A stretch of DNA of 64,000 nucleotides from Streptomyces lincolnensis (GTDB taxonomy: Bacteria; Actinomycetota; Actinomycetes; Streptomycetales; Streptomycetaceae). Made by a program: the position numbers and the translations under genes. Positions within the stretch are counted from its first letter, which is position 1; the number at the start of each line of letters is the position of its first letter. The stretch lies in the NCBI RefSeq assembly GCF_001685355.1, contig NZ_CP016438.1, positions 9,176,001-9,240,000 of the forward strand. Reading direction: 5' to 3'. Below are positions 32,624-40,833 of the stretch, piece by piece. The notes beneath the pieces are model-generated. The model had not been told where the DNA came from. It saw only the letters and a list, made by a program, of their open reading frames with translations, and did no database searches.

Positions 32624-34078
32624 ATGACCACCATCGAGATCGAACCCGGACGGCTGTTCATCGGGGGCCAGTGGCGTGATGCCGCCGACGGAGCGCGCAC
32701 CGAGGTGGTCGACCCGTCCCGGGGCACGGTCGTCACCACCGTCGCCGAGGCGGGCGCCGCCGACGTGGACGCCGCCGTCCGTGCCGCCCGCGAGGCCTTC
32801 GACAGCGGCCGGTGGTCCGGGCTGAGCGGCCGGGAGCGGGGCCGGATCCTGCACCGTGTGGCGGAGCTGATCAGGCAGAACGCGGACGAGATCGCCCGGC
32901 TGGAGAGCCTGGACGTCGGCAAGCCGATCTCGCTGTGCCACGCCGTCGACGTGACGAACGCGGCCAACGACTACGAGCACTTCGCCGCCCTCGCCCACTC
33001 CCTGGACGGCTCCGTCCGTGACACGCCCATGAACGCGCTCGCATACACCAAGCGTGAGCCGCTCGGTGTGGTCGCCGCGATCACGCCCTTCAACTTCCCG
33101 TTGATCCTCGCCGGGTCCAAGATCGGTCCCGCGCTCGCGGCCGGCAACACCGTCGTCCACAAGCCCGCCGACGAGACCCCGCTCAGCGCCCTCTACATGG
33201 CCCGGCTGCTGACCGAGGCCGGCGTCCCCGACGGTGTGGTCAACGTGGTCACCGGCACCGGACCGGTGGCCGGCGAGGCGCTGCTGCGGCACCGCGGGGT
33301 CGACAAGGTCGCCTTCACCGGCTCCACCGCCATCGGCCGGCATGTGGCGAGCACCGCCGGGGAGGGCCTCAAGCAGGTCACCATGGAACTCGGCGGCAAC
33401 GCCGCCCACATCGTCTTCGAGGACGCCGACCTGGAGAAGGCGGTCGGCGCGATCATCAAGGCCTTCGTCTTCAACACCGGCCAGTTCTGCATGGGCGGCC
33501 CCCGCCTGCTGGTCTCCCGCCCCGTCCACACCACCCTGCTCGGCATCCTCGCCGACGCGGTGCCCGGCGTACCGGTCGGCGATCCGCGCGATCCCGGCAC
33601 GGTCGTCGGACCGATGGCGGGGGAGAAGCACCTGAAGAAGGTCGAGGAATACGTCGAGCTGGCCCGCAAGGAGGGCGGCCGGATCGTCTGCGGCGGCGAA
33701 CGGCTCGACCTCGACGGCGGCTACTACTACCGGCCCACCGTGATCGCCGACCTCTCCAACGACTCCCGCGTCGTGCAGGAGGAGATCTTCGGCCCGGTGC
33801 TGACCGTGCAGCCCTTCGACACCGAGGACGAGGCGGTCGCCCTCGCCAACTCCACGCCGTACGGCCTGGCCGCCGGCATCCAGACCTCCCACCTCGCCCG
33901 CGCGCACCGCATCGCCGACCGGCTCCAGGCGGGCATCGTCTGGATCAACGACTGGGCGATGCTCGACCCGGCGGTGCCCTTCGGCGGCGTCAAGGACTCC
34001 GGCTTCGGCCGCGAGTACGGCCCCGAGGCGCTCGCCGCCTACACCAGGGTCAAGTCCGTCGTCGTCTCGCTCGGCTGA
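32624..34078 (+). CDS. NAD(P)-dependent aldehyde dehydrogenase
   Basis: The protein has 484 residues; ATG 32624 has GAGGAG at good spacing (a GTG three bases earlier would be too close). ALDH landmarks are complete: ITPFNFPLILAGSKIGPALAAGN, TGSTAIG, general base Glu255 in MELGGN, catalytic Cys289 in GQFCMGG, EEIFGPVL and the C-terminal PFGGVKDSGFG. It resembles the benzaldehyde/vanillin and betaine-aldehyde clades. Together with the following alcohol dehydrogenase it would oxidise an alcohol to its acid via the aldehyde, under MarR control. Confidence 0.95.
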   Translation: MTTIEIEPGRLFIGGQWRDAADGARTEVVDPSRGTVVTTVAEAGAADVDAAVRAAREAFDSGRWSGLSGRERGRILHRVAELIRQNADEIARLESLDVGKPISLCHAVDVTNAANDYEHFAALAHSLDGSVRDTPMNALAYTKREPLGVVAAITPFNFPLILAGSKIGPALAAGNTVVHKPADETPLSALYMARLLTEAGVPDGVVNVVTGTGPVAGEALLRHRGVDKVAFTGSTAIGRHVASTAGEGLKQVTMELGGNAAHIVFEDADLEKAVGAIIKAFVFNTGQFCMGGPRLLVSRPVHTTLLGILADAVPGVPVGDPRDPGTVVGPMAGEKHLKKVEEYVELARKEGGRIVCGGERLDLDGGYYYRPTVIADLSNDSRVVQEEIFGPVLTVQPFDTEDEAVALANSTPYGLAAGIQTSHLARAHRIADRLQAGIVWINDWAMLDPAVPFGGVKDSGFGREYGPEALAAYTRVKSVVVSLG

Positions 34079-34119
34079 GCGCACCCCGAACCAGCTTCAG
34101 AACCAAGGGAGTTCGTACG

Positions 34120-35226
34120 ATGTCCATCACCACCCGCGCCGCCGTGGTCGAGTCCGGCGGCGCACCCTTCACCCTCTGCGACGTCGTCCTCGACGAGCCC
34201 GGTCCGCACGAGGCGGTCGTCAGGATGGTCGCCGCCGGCCTGTGTCACACCGACCTCGGGGCGGCCGGTGGCGGACTGCCCTTCCCGCTGCCCGGAGTCC
34301 TCGGGCACGAGGGCGCGGGCGTCGTCGAGGCCGTCGGATCCGCCGTCACCGGCATCGCCCCGGGCGACCACGTCGTGCTGTCCTTCACCTCCTGCGGCGC
34401 GTGCGGCAACTGCGACGGCGGCCACCCGGCGTACTGCGCCAGCTGGCTGCCGCTGAACCTGATCGGCGGCCGCCGGGCCGACGGCACCAGCACCATCGCC
34501 CGGGACGGCGAGCCGCTGGGCGGTCACTTCTTCGGCCAGTCCTCCTTCGCCGAACGGGCGCTGGTGGACGACAGAAGCCTGGTCAAGGTCGACGCCGACG
34601 TACCGCTGGAGTCGATCGCCCCGCTGGGCTGCGGGGTGCAGACCGGGGTCGGCGCCGTGTGGAACGTGCTGAAGCCGGTCACCGGCTCCACGATCGTGGT
34701 CCTGGGTGCCGGAGCCGTAGGCCTGTCCGCGGTCATGGCCGCTGCCCTCACCCCGGCCACCACCGTCGTCGCCGTCGACCGGGTCGGTGAACGCCTCGCG
34801 CTGGCCAAGGAGTTGGGCGCCACCCACACCGTCAACGCCGGCGAGAGGGACCTCGGCGAGGCCCTCGCGGAGATCACCGGCGGCCGGGGCGCCGACGGCG
34901 TTGTGGAGACCACGGGCAACGTCGGCGTCCTGCGCCAGGGCGTGGACGCGCTCGCCGCCCGCGGCACCGTGGTCGTCGTCGGCGCCCCGCCCTTCGGTAC
35001 CGAGGTCGCCCTGGACGTCAACGGGCTGCTCGGCGGCAAGCGGGTCGTCGGTCTCACCCTCGGCGACGCCGAGACGCAGACCTTCATCCCCGCCCTCGTC
35101 GAGCTCGTCAAGACCGGGCGGCTCCCGCTGCACCGCCTGATCAGCACCTACCCCTTCGCGGACATCGACCAGGCGGTACGGGACATGGCCGCGGGCAAGG
35201 CCATCAAGCCCGTCCTGACGTTCTGA
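34120..35226 (+). CDS. Zinc-dependent (aryl-)alcohol dehydrogenase
   Basis: The protein has 368 residues, 41 bases after the ALDH and led by AAGGGAG. Catalytic zinc ligands are Cys in GLCHTD and His-Glu in GHEGAG; the structural zinc four-cysteine lobe is SCGACGNCDGGHPAYC. The Rossmann motif VLGAGAVGLSA precedes AVDRVGERL, where Asp indicates NAD preference. The closest type is benzyl/aryl-alcohol dehydrogenase. It probably catalyses the first step before the upstream aldehyde dehydrogenase. The stop is one base from the stop of the convergent oxidoreductase. Confidence 0.94.
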   Translation: MSITTRAAVVESGGAPFTLCDVVLDEPGPHEAVVRMVAAGLCHTDLGAAGGGLPFPLPGVLGHEGAGVVEAVGSAVTGIAPGDHVVLSFTSCGACGNCDGGHPAYCASWLPLNLIGGRRADGTSTIARDGEPLGGHFFGQSSFAERALVDDRSLVKVDADVPLESIAPLGCGVQTGVGAVWNVLKPVTGSTIVVLGAGAVGLSAVMAAALTPATTVVAVDRVGERLALAKELGATHTVNAGERDLGEALAEITGGRGADGVVETTGNVGVLRQGVDALAARGTVVVVGAPPFGTEVALDVNGLLGGKRVVGLTLGDAETQTFIPALVELVKTGRLPLHRLISTYPFADIDQAVRDMAAGKAIKPVLTF

Positions 35227-35227
35227 C

Positions 35228-36178
35228 TCAGTCGACGGTCAGGACCAGCTTCCCCGTGGTCCGGCCGGTGTCGCCCAGCGCATGCGCCTCGGCGGCATCG
35301 GCCAACGGGAAGGCACCCGCGATCGTGGCGCGCAGCTTCCCCTCCTCGACCAGACCCACGATCGCCTCCATCCCGGCACGGTCGGCGTCGACGAGCATCC
35401 GCAGTGCCCGTACGCCCAGCCGCTCGGCCTCCTCGTACAGCTCGTCCGAGCCCACCGGCAGGATCGACACCACGAGGCCGCCCGGCCGCAGCACCCGCAG
35501 GGACCGCCCGGAGGTCTCACCGCCGAGCGTGTCCAGCACCACGTCGACGTCCTTGACGGCCTCGGTGAAGTCCGTCTCCCGGTAGTCGATCACCTCGTCG
35601 GCGCCCAGCTCCCGCAGGAAGTCGTGCTTGCCCGCGCTCGCGGTGCCGATCACGTACGCGCCCCGCGCCTTGGCGATCTGCACGGCCACGTGCCCGACCC
35701 CGCCCGCCGCCGCGTGGATCAGCACCCGCTGCCCCGGCCGGAGGTCCGCGTTCTCGACCAGCGCCTGCCACGCGGTCAGCGACACCAGCGGCAGGGCGCC
35801 CGCCTGCGTGTGGTCGATCGAGGCCGGCTTGTGGGCGAGGGCGCGGACCGGGGCGATGACGTACTCGGCGTGCGAGCCGTGGCCCCACGGGTACGGCAGC
35901 ATGCCGAAGACCTCGTCGCCGGGCTCGAAGGTGGCGACGCCGATGCCGACGGCCTCGACCACGCCCGAGAGGTCCCAGCCGAGGACGAAGGGCGGCTCGC
36001 CGAGGAAACCGCCGGTCGCGCGGTGCTTCCAGTCGGTGGGGTTCAGGCCGGCGGCGCGGACGCGGACCAGGACCTGGTTCGCGCCGGGCTCGGGACGCTC
36101 CAGCTGCGCGACCTGGAGGACCTCCGGTCCGCCGAGGACGTCCTGGGTGATGACGCGCATGGTGTTCACAGGGCTCAT
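35228..36178 (-). CDS. Quinone oxidoreductase-like NADP-dependent MDR enzyme
   Basis: The protein has 316 residues. A zinc-free medium-chain dehydrogenase/reductase: N-terminal GroES-like domain (GLNPTDWKHRATGGF, GWDLSGVVEAVG), then the NADPH-binding IHAAAGGVGHVAVQIAKARGA and a C-terminal DTGRTTGKLVLTVD. The family reduces quinones, enones or other electrophiles. ATG 36178 is used; 36160 is an alternative. It diverges from the GlxA-type regulator over 71 bases containing an inverted repeat, the classical arrangement for a regulator and its target. Confidence 0.92.
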   Translation of the reverse strand: MSPVNTMRVITQDVLGGPEVLQVAQLERPEPGANQVLVRVRAAGLNPTDWKHRATGGFLGEPPFVLGWDLSGVVEAVGIGVATFEPGDEVFGMLPYPWGHGSHAEYVIAPVRALAHKPASIDHTQAGALPLVSLTAWQALVENADLRPGQRVLIHAAAGGVGHVAVQIAKARGAYVIGTASAGKHDFLRELGADEVIDYRETDFTEAVKDVDVVLDTLGGETSGRSLRVLRPGGLVVSILPVGSDELYEEAERLGVRALRMLVDADRAGMEAIVGLVEEGKLRATIAGAFPLADAAEAHALGDTGRTTGKLVLTVD

Positions 36179-36215
36179 GGTCGTCCAGCCTGCCCGGCGC
36201 CGCCCGTCCAGGGAA

Positions 36216-36229
36216 TGGCATGATTGCCA
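36216..36229. promoter_or_regulatory. Inverted repeat TGGCA-TGAT-TGCCA
   Basis: Perfect 5-base arms in the 71-base divergent region; a further GTGCCA partial copy lies at 36245-36250. This is the likely operator of the GlxA-type protein acting on both genes. Confidence 0.5.
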
Positions 36230-36249
36230 CTCTTCGATAGGATCGTGCC

Positions 36250-37209
36250 ATGACGTATACAGAGCGGCCCGAGCGGGTCGCGGTGCTGGCCCTGGACGGC
36301 GTGTACCCCTTCGAACTGGGCATCCCCAGCCGGATCCTCGGCGCGGCGGGCGGCCGGTACGAGGTCGTGACCTGCACGGTCGACGGGCGCCCGGTGCGCA
36401 CCACCGCGGACTTCTCGATCACCGTCGACCACGGCCCCGAGGCCCTGGCCGACGCCGACACCGTCGTGATCGCCTCCGTCGCGTCGGACCGGGTGACCGC
36501 CGACCTCCCGGAGGAGGTGCGGGCGGCCCTCGCCCGTATCCGCCCCGGGACGCGGATCGTGTCCATCTGCACCGCCGCTTTCGTCCTGGCCGCGGCCGGG
36601 CTCCTCGACGGCCGCCGGGCCACCACCCACTGGCACCTCGTCGACCGGTTCCGGCAGCTGTATCCGCACATCGACCTCGACCCGGACGTGCTCTTCGTCG
36701 ACGAGGGCCGGATCATCACCTCGGCCGGAGCCGCCGCCGGTGTCGACGTCTGCCTGCACCTGGTGCGCAAGGACCACGGCAGCGAACTGGCCAACTTCGT
36801 CGCCCGGGCCTGCGTGGTCCCGCCCTTCCGCGACGGCGGCCAGGCGCAGTACATCGAGCGGCCGGTCCCCGAGCAGGGTGCCGCGAGCACCGCTCAGACC
36901 CGCGCCTGGGCCCTGGAGCGCCTGCACGAGCCGCTCACCCTGGCCGACCTCGCCGGTCACGCCCGGATGAGCCTGCGCACCTTCGCCCGCCGCTTCAACG
37001 AGGAGGTCGGCCTGAGCCCCGGCCGCTGGCTGATCCAGCAGCGCGTCGCCCGGGCCCGCCACCTGCTGGAGGCCAGCGATCTGCCGGTGGACCACATCGC
37101 GGGCCAGGTCGGCTTCGCCACCGGCGCCTCCCTGCGCCAGCACCTGCACGCGGCGATCGGCGTCTCCCCCCAGGCCTATCGGCGTACGTTCCAGGCCGCC
37201 GGACGCTGA
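36250..37209 (+). CDS. GlxA family transcriptional regulator (DJ-1/PfpI + AraC HTH)
   Basis: The protein has 319 residues. N-terminal DJ-1/PfpI-like domain (residues about 8-170) with SICTAAFVLAAAGLLDG at the nucleophile-elbow position, then a double AraC-type HTH (about 215-312: ADLAGHARMSLRTFARRFNEEVG and HIAGQVGFATGASLRQH). FtrA/GlxA-like regulators control catabolic or stress genes. The adjacent divergent oxidoreductase is the probable target. The presumed ligand pocket retains the elbow Cys, but its role is unknown. Confidence 0.93.
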   Translation: MTYTERPERVAVLALDGVYPFELGIPSRILGAAGGRYEVVTCTVDGRPVRTTADFSITVDHGPEALADADTVVIASVASDRVTADLPEEVRAALARIRPGTRIVSICTAAFVLAAAGLLDGRRATTHWHLVDRFRQLYPHIDLDPDVLFVDEGRIITSAGAAAGVDVCLHLVRKDHGSELANFVARACVVPPFRDGGQAQYIERPVPEQGAASTAQTRAWALERLHEPLTLADLAGHARMSLRTFARRFNEEVGLSPGRWLIQQRVARARHLLEASDLPVDHIAGQVGFATGASLRQHLHAAIGVSPQAYRRTFQAAGR

Positions 37210-37273
37210 ACGTTCCGCCGCGCCACCGCGTCGGAGGACCGGAACAGCGGTCGGTGATCAAGGGGGACGGGAC

Positions 37274-38128
37274 ATGCACGGACGGCTCGTGGCGGTGACG
37301 GTGCTGATGGCCGTGGCGGTCGTGGGGTGCGGTGAGGGGATCGACGAGGACATGGTCGTCGAGGGAGCGCCCCCGGCCACGCCGTACGGCGGACCGCTCC
37401 GCGTGCCCATGAAGGACGTGGACGAGGACGGCGAGCGGGCCGTGCTCAGCCGGTCGGGCGCCGCGGGACGGGCACTGGAGTGCGACGGCGAGGCCTACGC
37501 GGGGACCAGCGGCGAGGAGTGGGGGAGGGCGGATGCCGGCTCGACGCCGGAGGAGGGCCTGAAGCTGTACTTCGACATGGAGCAGCCGGAGGTCCCGCGC
37601 ACCGGGTACCGCCGGGAGGCCGAGCGGGACGGCCGGGTGCTGTACTCCTTCGACGTGGCCGGCCGGACCAGGGTCGCGGTCGTCGTCGCGGATGACCAGC
37701 GGGGCAGACCGGGCTGGGGCCCGGAGGCGAGCGCGTCCTGCGACCCGGCCGAACTCCCCGCGGACTTCACCGACCCCTGGGACACCGACATCTGGACCGA
37801 CGCGGCCGGCAGGCGGATCCCCACCACCACGGTGAGCAGCTCCCTCGGCCCCGAGCACTGCGGCTGGCAGAGCGCCCTCATGATGTCCCTGGGGCGGGGC
37901 GCGGACACCGAGCAGTACGTCCGCGATCCCGAGGGCGTGTTCGAGCCGGACCTGCTCAGTGCCCCGTACGGCGCCGACGTCCCGATGCCCGACGACGCCC
38001 GCGACACCGGATATCGCCTGGCCGACCGGGAGTTGTGGCTGACGGACGACCGGACGGCGGCGTACGTCCGTACGCCCGACGGCGTGGAGGCGTGGCCCCG
38101 GACGAAGGAAGTGATCGCCTGCAGGTGA
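37274..38128 (+). CDS. Putative lipoprotein of unknown function
   Basis: The protein has 284 residues; ATG follows AAGGGGGA. A short signal with lipobox VVGC (Cys19) predicts lipid anchoring outside the membrane. The mature part is acidic, with two cysteines in the mid region (ASCDP, EHCGW) and a final ACR, and the tract DTDIWTDAAGRRIPTTTV. I recognise no domain. Similar orphan lipoproteins are common in Streptomyces. No operon partner lies downstream on the same strand. Confidence 0.8.
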   Translation: MHGRLVAVTVLMAVAVVGCGEGIDEDMVVEGAPPATPYGGPLRVPMKDVDEDGERAVLSRSGAAGRALECDGEAYAGTSGEEWGRADAGSTPEEGLKLYFDMEQPEVPRTGYRREAERDGRVLYSFDVAGRTRVAVVVADDQRGRPGWGPEASASCDPAELPADFTDPWDTDIWTDAAGRRIPTTTVSSSLGPEHCGWQSALMMSLGRGADTEQYVRDPEGVFEPDLLSAPYGADVPMPDDARDTGYRLADRELWLTDDRTAAYVRTPDGVEAWPRTKEVIACR

Positions 38129-38141
38129 GAGACCGCGGGCG

Positions 38142-38705
38142 TCAGCGGCTCGCGTGCAGCGCCACCAGCAACTGCCAGACCTGGTCGGCGATCTCGGCGG
38201 GCCCCGCGTCGAGCAGGCCGTGCAGCCAGTCGGCCAGCACCCCCGCGAAAGTGGCGGCCACCGCCGACGCCACCAGGGGTGCGTCGGCGGCCCCCGCGAG
38301 TTCGCGCTCGCGCAGGCTGTACGCCCGCAGGTCACGGTGCAGCACCCGCCCCAGCGGACCGCCGCCGCCCGGGCTCAGCAGCGCCCGGTACAGGCCCGCG
38401 TGCGGGGTGAGTGAGGCGAAGAACTCCGCCAGCGCGGGTGGCGCGTGCACCGGGTCGGGCCGGCCGCGCCAGGCGTGCAGGGCCTGAACCGCCTCCCGTA
38501 CGACGTCCGCGCAGGCGTCGACCGCCAGGGCCTCCAGGCCGTCGTAGTGGACGTAGAAGGTCGCCCGGCCGACCCCCGCCCGGCGGGCCAGGGCGGCCAC
38601 GCCGACCTCCTCCAGCGGCCGCTCGGCGCACTCCGCGAGCAGCGCCGCACGCAGACGCGCCCGGGTCCGGGCCGCCCGGGGGTCCTCGGGGGCGGGGCGG
38701 GTCAC
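38142..38705 (-). CDS. TetR family regulator, translationally coupled to DUF1304 gene
   Basis: The protein has 187 residues from GTG 38705. The start overlaps the upstream TGA as GTGA, and an HTH typical of TetR follows at once (residues about 15-60: LEEVGVAALARRAGVGRATFYVHYDGLEAL). The ligand domain fills the rest and ends VWQLLVALHASR. It shares a transcript with DUF1304 and very probably binds the paired GGACA-nn-TGTCC operators at 39098-39144, autoregulating the operon. Confidence 0.92.
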   Translation of the reverse strand: MTRPAPEDPRAARTRARLRAALLAECAERPLEEVGVAALARRAGVGRATFYVHYDGLEALAVDACADVVREAVQALHAWRGRPDPVHAPPALAEFFASLTPHAGLYRALLSPGGGGPLGRVLHRDLRAYSLRERELAGAADAPLVASAVAATFAGVLADWLHGLLDAGPAEIADQVWQLLVALHASR

Positions 38706-39064
38706 CGGGCGATCAGGACGGCGGCCAGGGCGAGCGCGCCCGGCAGGGCCTGCGCGGCGAGGATGCGGACGTTGGCGGTCACCGCTCCGTACACACCCGC
38801 GACGATCACGCATGACAGGAAGAACACCTGGGCGCGGAACCCGGTCGGATCACCCGCGACCAGTCCCCACACCAGCCCGGCCGCGAGGAAGCCGTTGTAG
38901 AGGCCCTGGTTGGCGGCCATGGCGGCGGTGGCCTTCGCCATCTCCCGGTCGAACCCGTGGAAGGACATCCCCGGCTTCTTCTGCCACAGGAACATCTCCA
39001 TCACCAGGATGTACGCGTGCAGCGCCGCCACCAGGCCGACCAGCACGTTCGCCAGGATCTCCAT
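38702..39064 (-). CDS. DUF1304 small membrane protein
   Basis: The protein has 120 residues; ATG 39064 follows GAGGAAG. Four hydrophobic helices and the family signature ANVLVGLVAALHAYILVMEMFLW, then MAANQGLYNGFLAAGLVWGL. DUF1304 proteins are small integral membrane proteins of unknown function, often next to TetR regulators. The gene leads the operon, with the TetR gene translationally coupled behind it. Confidence 0.92.
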   Translation of the reverse strand: MEILANVLVGLVAALHAYILVMEMFLWQKKPGMSFHGFDREMAKATAAMAANQGLYNGFLAAGLVWGLVAGDPTGFRAQVFFLSCVIVAGVYGAVTANVRILAAQALPGALALAAVLIAR

Positions 39065-39097
39065 GGGGTTCTTCCTCTTGCTTTCCTGTGTTCTTGA

Positions 39098-39144
39098 AAT
39101 TCTTGGACAGGTGTCCATCATAGCTGGACATCTGTCCAAGAATT
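39098..39144. promoter_or_regulatory. Near-perfect 20-bp inverted repeat: paired TetR operators
   Basis: Arms 39098-39117 and 39125-39144 are reverse complements with one mismatch and a 7-base spacer. Each arm contains its own palindrome, GGACAGGTGTCC (39105-39116) and GGACATCTGTCC (39126-39137), 21 bases apart, two helical turns. The site is 34 bases before the DUF1304 start. Confidence 0.85.
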
Positions 39145-39152
39145 CCGCCGAC

Positions 39153-40787
39153 TCAGTGCCCGTCGGCTGCGTACACCCGTTCGCCGCCCACATACGTCAG
39201 CGCCACCCGGGTCCGCGCGATGTCCTGCGCGGGCCCGGCGAACGGATCGCGGTCCAGGACCACCAGGTCGGCCAGCGCCCCCACCCGCACCCGTCCGGAG
39301 TCGTCGAGGTGGTTCGCGTACGCGGAACCGGCCGTGTAGGCGGTCAACGCCTGGGCGAGGCCGAGGCGTTCGGCCGGGAGGAACACCGGCCGGTCCCGCG
39401 CGTCCGGGGTCCGGCGGTTGACGGCGACATGGATGCCCTGGATCGGGTCGGGGCTGCTGACCGGCCAGTCGCTGCCCGCGGCGAGCGTGGCGCCGGAGCG
39501 CAGCAGTGCGCCGAACGGGTACTGCCGGGCGGCCCGTTCGGCCCCCAGGAAGGGCATCGTCAGCTCGTCCATCTGCGGTTCGTGCGCGGCCCACAGCGGC
39601 TGGATGGTGGCCGTCGCCCCGAGCCGGGCGAAGCGCGGCACGTCGTCGGGGTGCACCACCTGGAGGTGGGCCAGGTGCGGCCGGGTGTCGCTCGGCCCGT
39701 TCGCGGCACGCGCCGCCGCCACGGCGTCCAGGGCGTCGCGTACGGCCCGGTCGCCCAGCGCGTGGAAGTGGCACTGGAAGCCGAGCGCGTCCAACTCGGT
39801 GACGTACTTGGGCAGATGGGCGGCGTCGAGGAAGCTGGTGCCCCGGTTGGTGGTGACGCAGCCGCACCGGTCCAGGTAGGGCTCCAGCAGGGCGGCGGTG
39901 CCGGTCTCGGCGACCCCGTCCAGCATCAGCTTGACGGTCTTCGCGCGGAACCGGCCGTGCGTGAACTCCGCCCGCTTCTCGACGAGTTCGGGAATCTGCT
40001 CGGCACCGCGCTCGCGGTCCCACCACAGGGCGCCGACCACGCGCGCGGTGAGCGAGCCGTCGCGGGCGGCGGAGACATACGCCGCCGACGGGTCGTCCAT
40101 GCCGAGGAAGTCCCCGACCAGGGCGTCCTGCCAGGCCGTGATGCCGAGCGCGTGCAGATGGCGCTGGGCGTGCAGCAGCGCCGCCAGCCGGTCGGCCGGG
40201 GTCGCCGGGGGAGTGAGCCGCCCGACGAGCTGCATCGCGCCCTCCTGCAAGGTCCCGCTCGGCTCGCCCGAGGCGTCCCGCTCGATCCGCCCGTCGGCGG
40301 GGTCGGGTGTGTGCCGCGTGATGCCGGCGCGTTCCAGGGCACGGCTGTTGACCCAGGCGCCGTGGTGGTCGCGGTTGGGCAGATAGACCGGCCGGTCGGG
40401 CACGGCCGCGTCCAGCAGCTCCTTCGCCGGCGTACCGCCCTCGAACGCCTCCATCGACCAGCCGCCGCCGGTGATCCACTCCCTTCCGGGATGCGCGTCG
40501 GCGTACGCGCGCACGGCGGCGACGGTCTCGTCCGCCGTCCTGGTCCCGGTCAGATCGCACTGGGTGAGCTCCAGACCGGCCGGCACCGGGTGCACATGCG
40601 CGTCCTGGAACCCGGGCAGCAGCAACCGCCCGGCGAGCTCCACCACTTCGGTCCGGGGCCCGGCGAGGTCGCGCACCTCCTCCCGTCCCACGGCGGTGAT
40701 GCGGTCGCCGGTGACGGCGACGGTGGTCGCGGTGCGGCCCTCGGGGGTGAGGACCGGGCCGCCGGCGAAGAGCAGATCTGCGTACAT
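39153..40787 (-). CDS. YtcJ-like amidohydrolase
   Basis: The protein has 544 residues; ATG follows AGGAAG. Amidohydrolase-3 family: LLLPGFQDAHVHP (metal His pair), carboxylated-Lys region KTVKLMLDG, later His in FHALGDRAV and HLQVVHPDD, and GSDWPVSSPDP with the catalytic Asp. Members hydrolyse amides, formamides or carbamates, mostly unassigned. A permease gene lies 46 bases upstream on the same strand, so import and hydrolysis of a nitrogenous compound is a reasonable guess. No signal peptide, so cytosolic. Confidence 0.92.
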   Translation of the reverse strand: MYADLLFAGGPVLTPEGRTATTVAVTGDRITAVGREEVRDLAGPRTEVVELAGRLLLPGFQDAHVHPVPAGLELTQCDLTGTRTADETVAAVRAYADAHPGREWITGGGWSMEAFEGGTPAKELLDAAVPDRPVYLPNRDHHGAWVNSRALERAGITRHTPDPADGRIERDASGEPSGTLQEGAMQLVGRLTPPATPADRLAALLHAQRHLHALGITAWQDALVGDFLGMDDPSAAYVSAARDGSLTARVVGALWWDRERGAEQIPELVEKRAEFTHGRFRAKTVKLMLDGVAETGTAALLEPYLDRCGCVTTNRGTSFLDAAHLPKYVTELDALGFQCHFHALGDRAVRDALDAVAAARAANGPSDTRPHLAHLQVVHPDDVPRFARLGATATIQPLWAAHEPQMDELTMPFLGAERAARQYPFGALLRSGATLAAGSDWPVSSPDPIQGIHVAVNRRTPDARDRPVFLPAERLGLAQALTAYTAGSAYANHLDDSGRVRVGALADLVVLDRDPFAGPAQDIARTRVALTYVGGERVYAADGH

Positions 40788-40833
40788 GTCCCGCTTCCTG
40801 GTCGGTCTGATCGGGCTGGTTGGTGGTTCCCGA

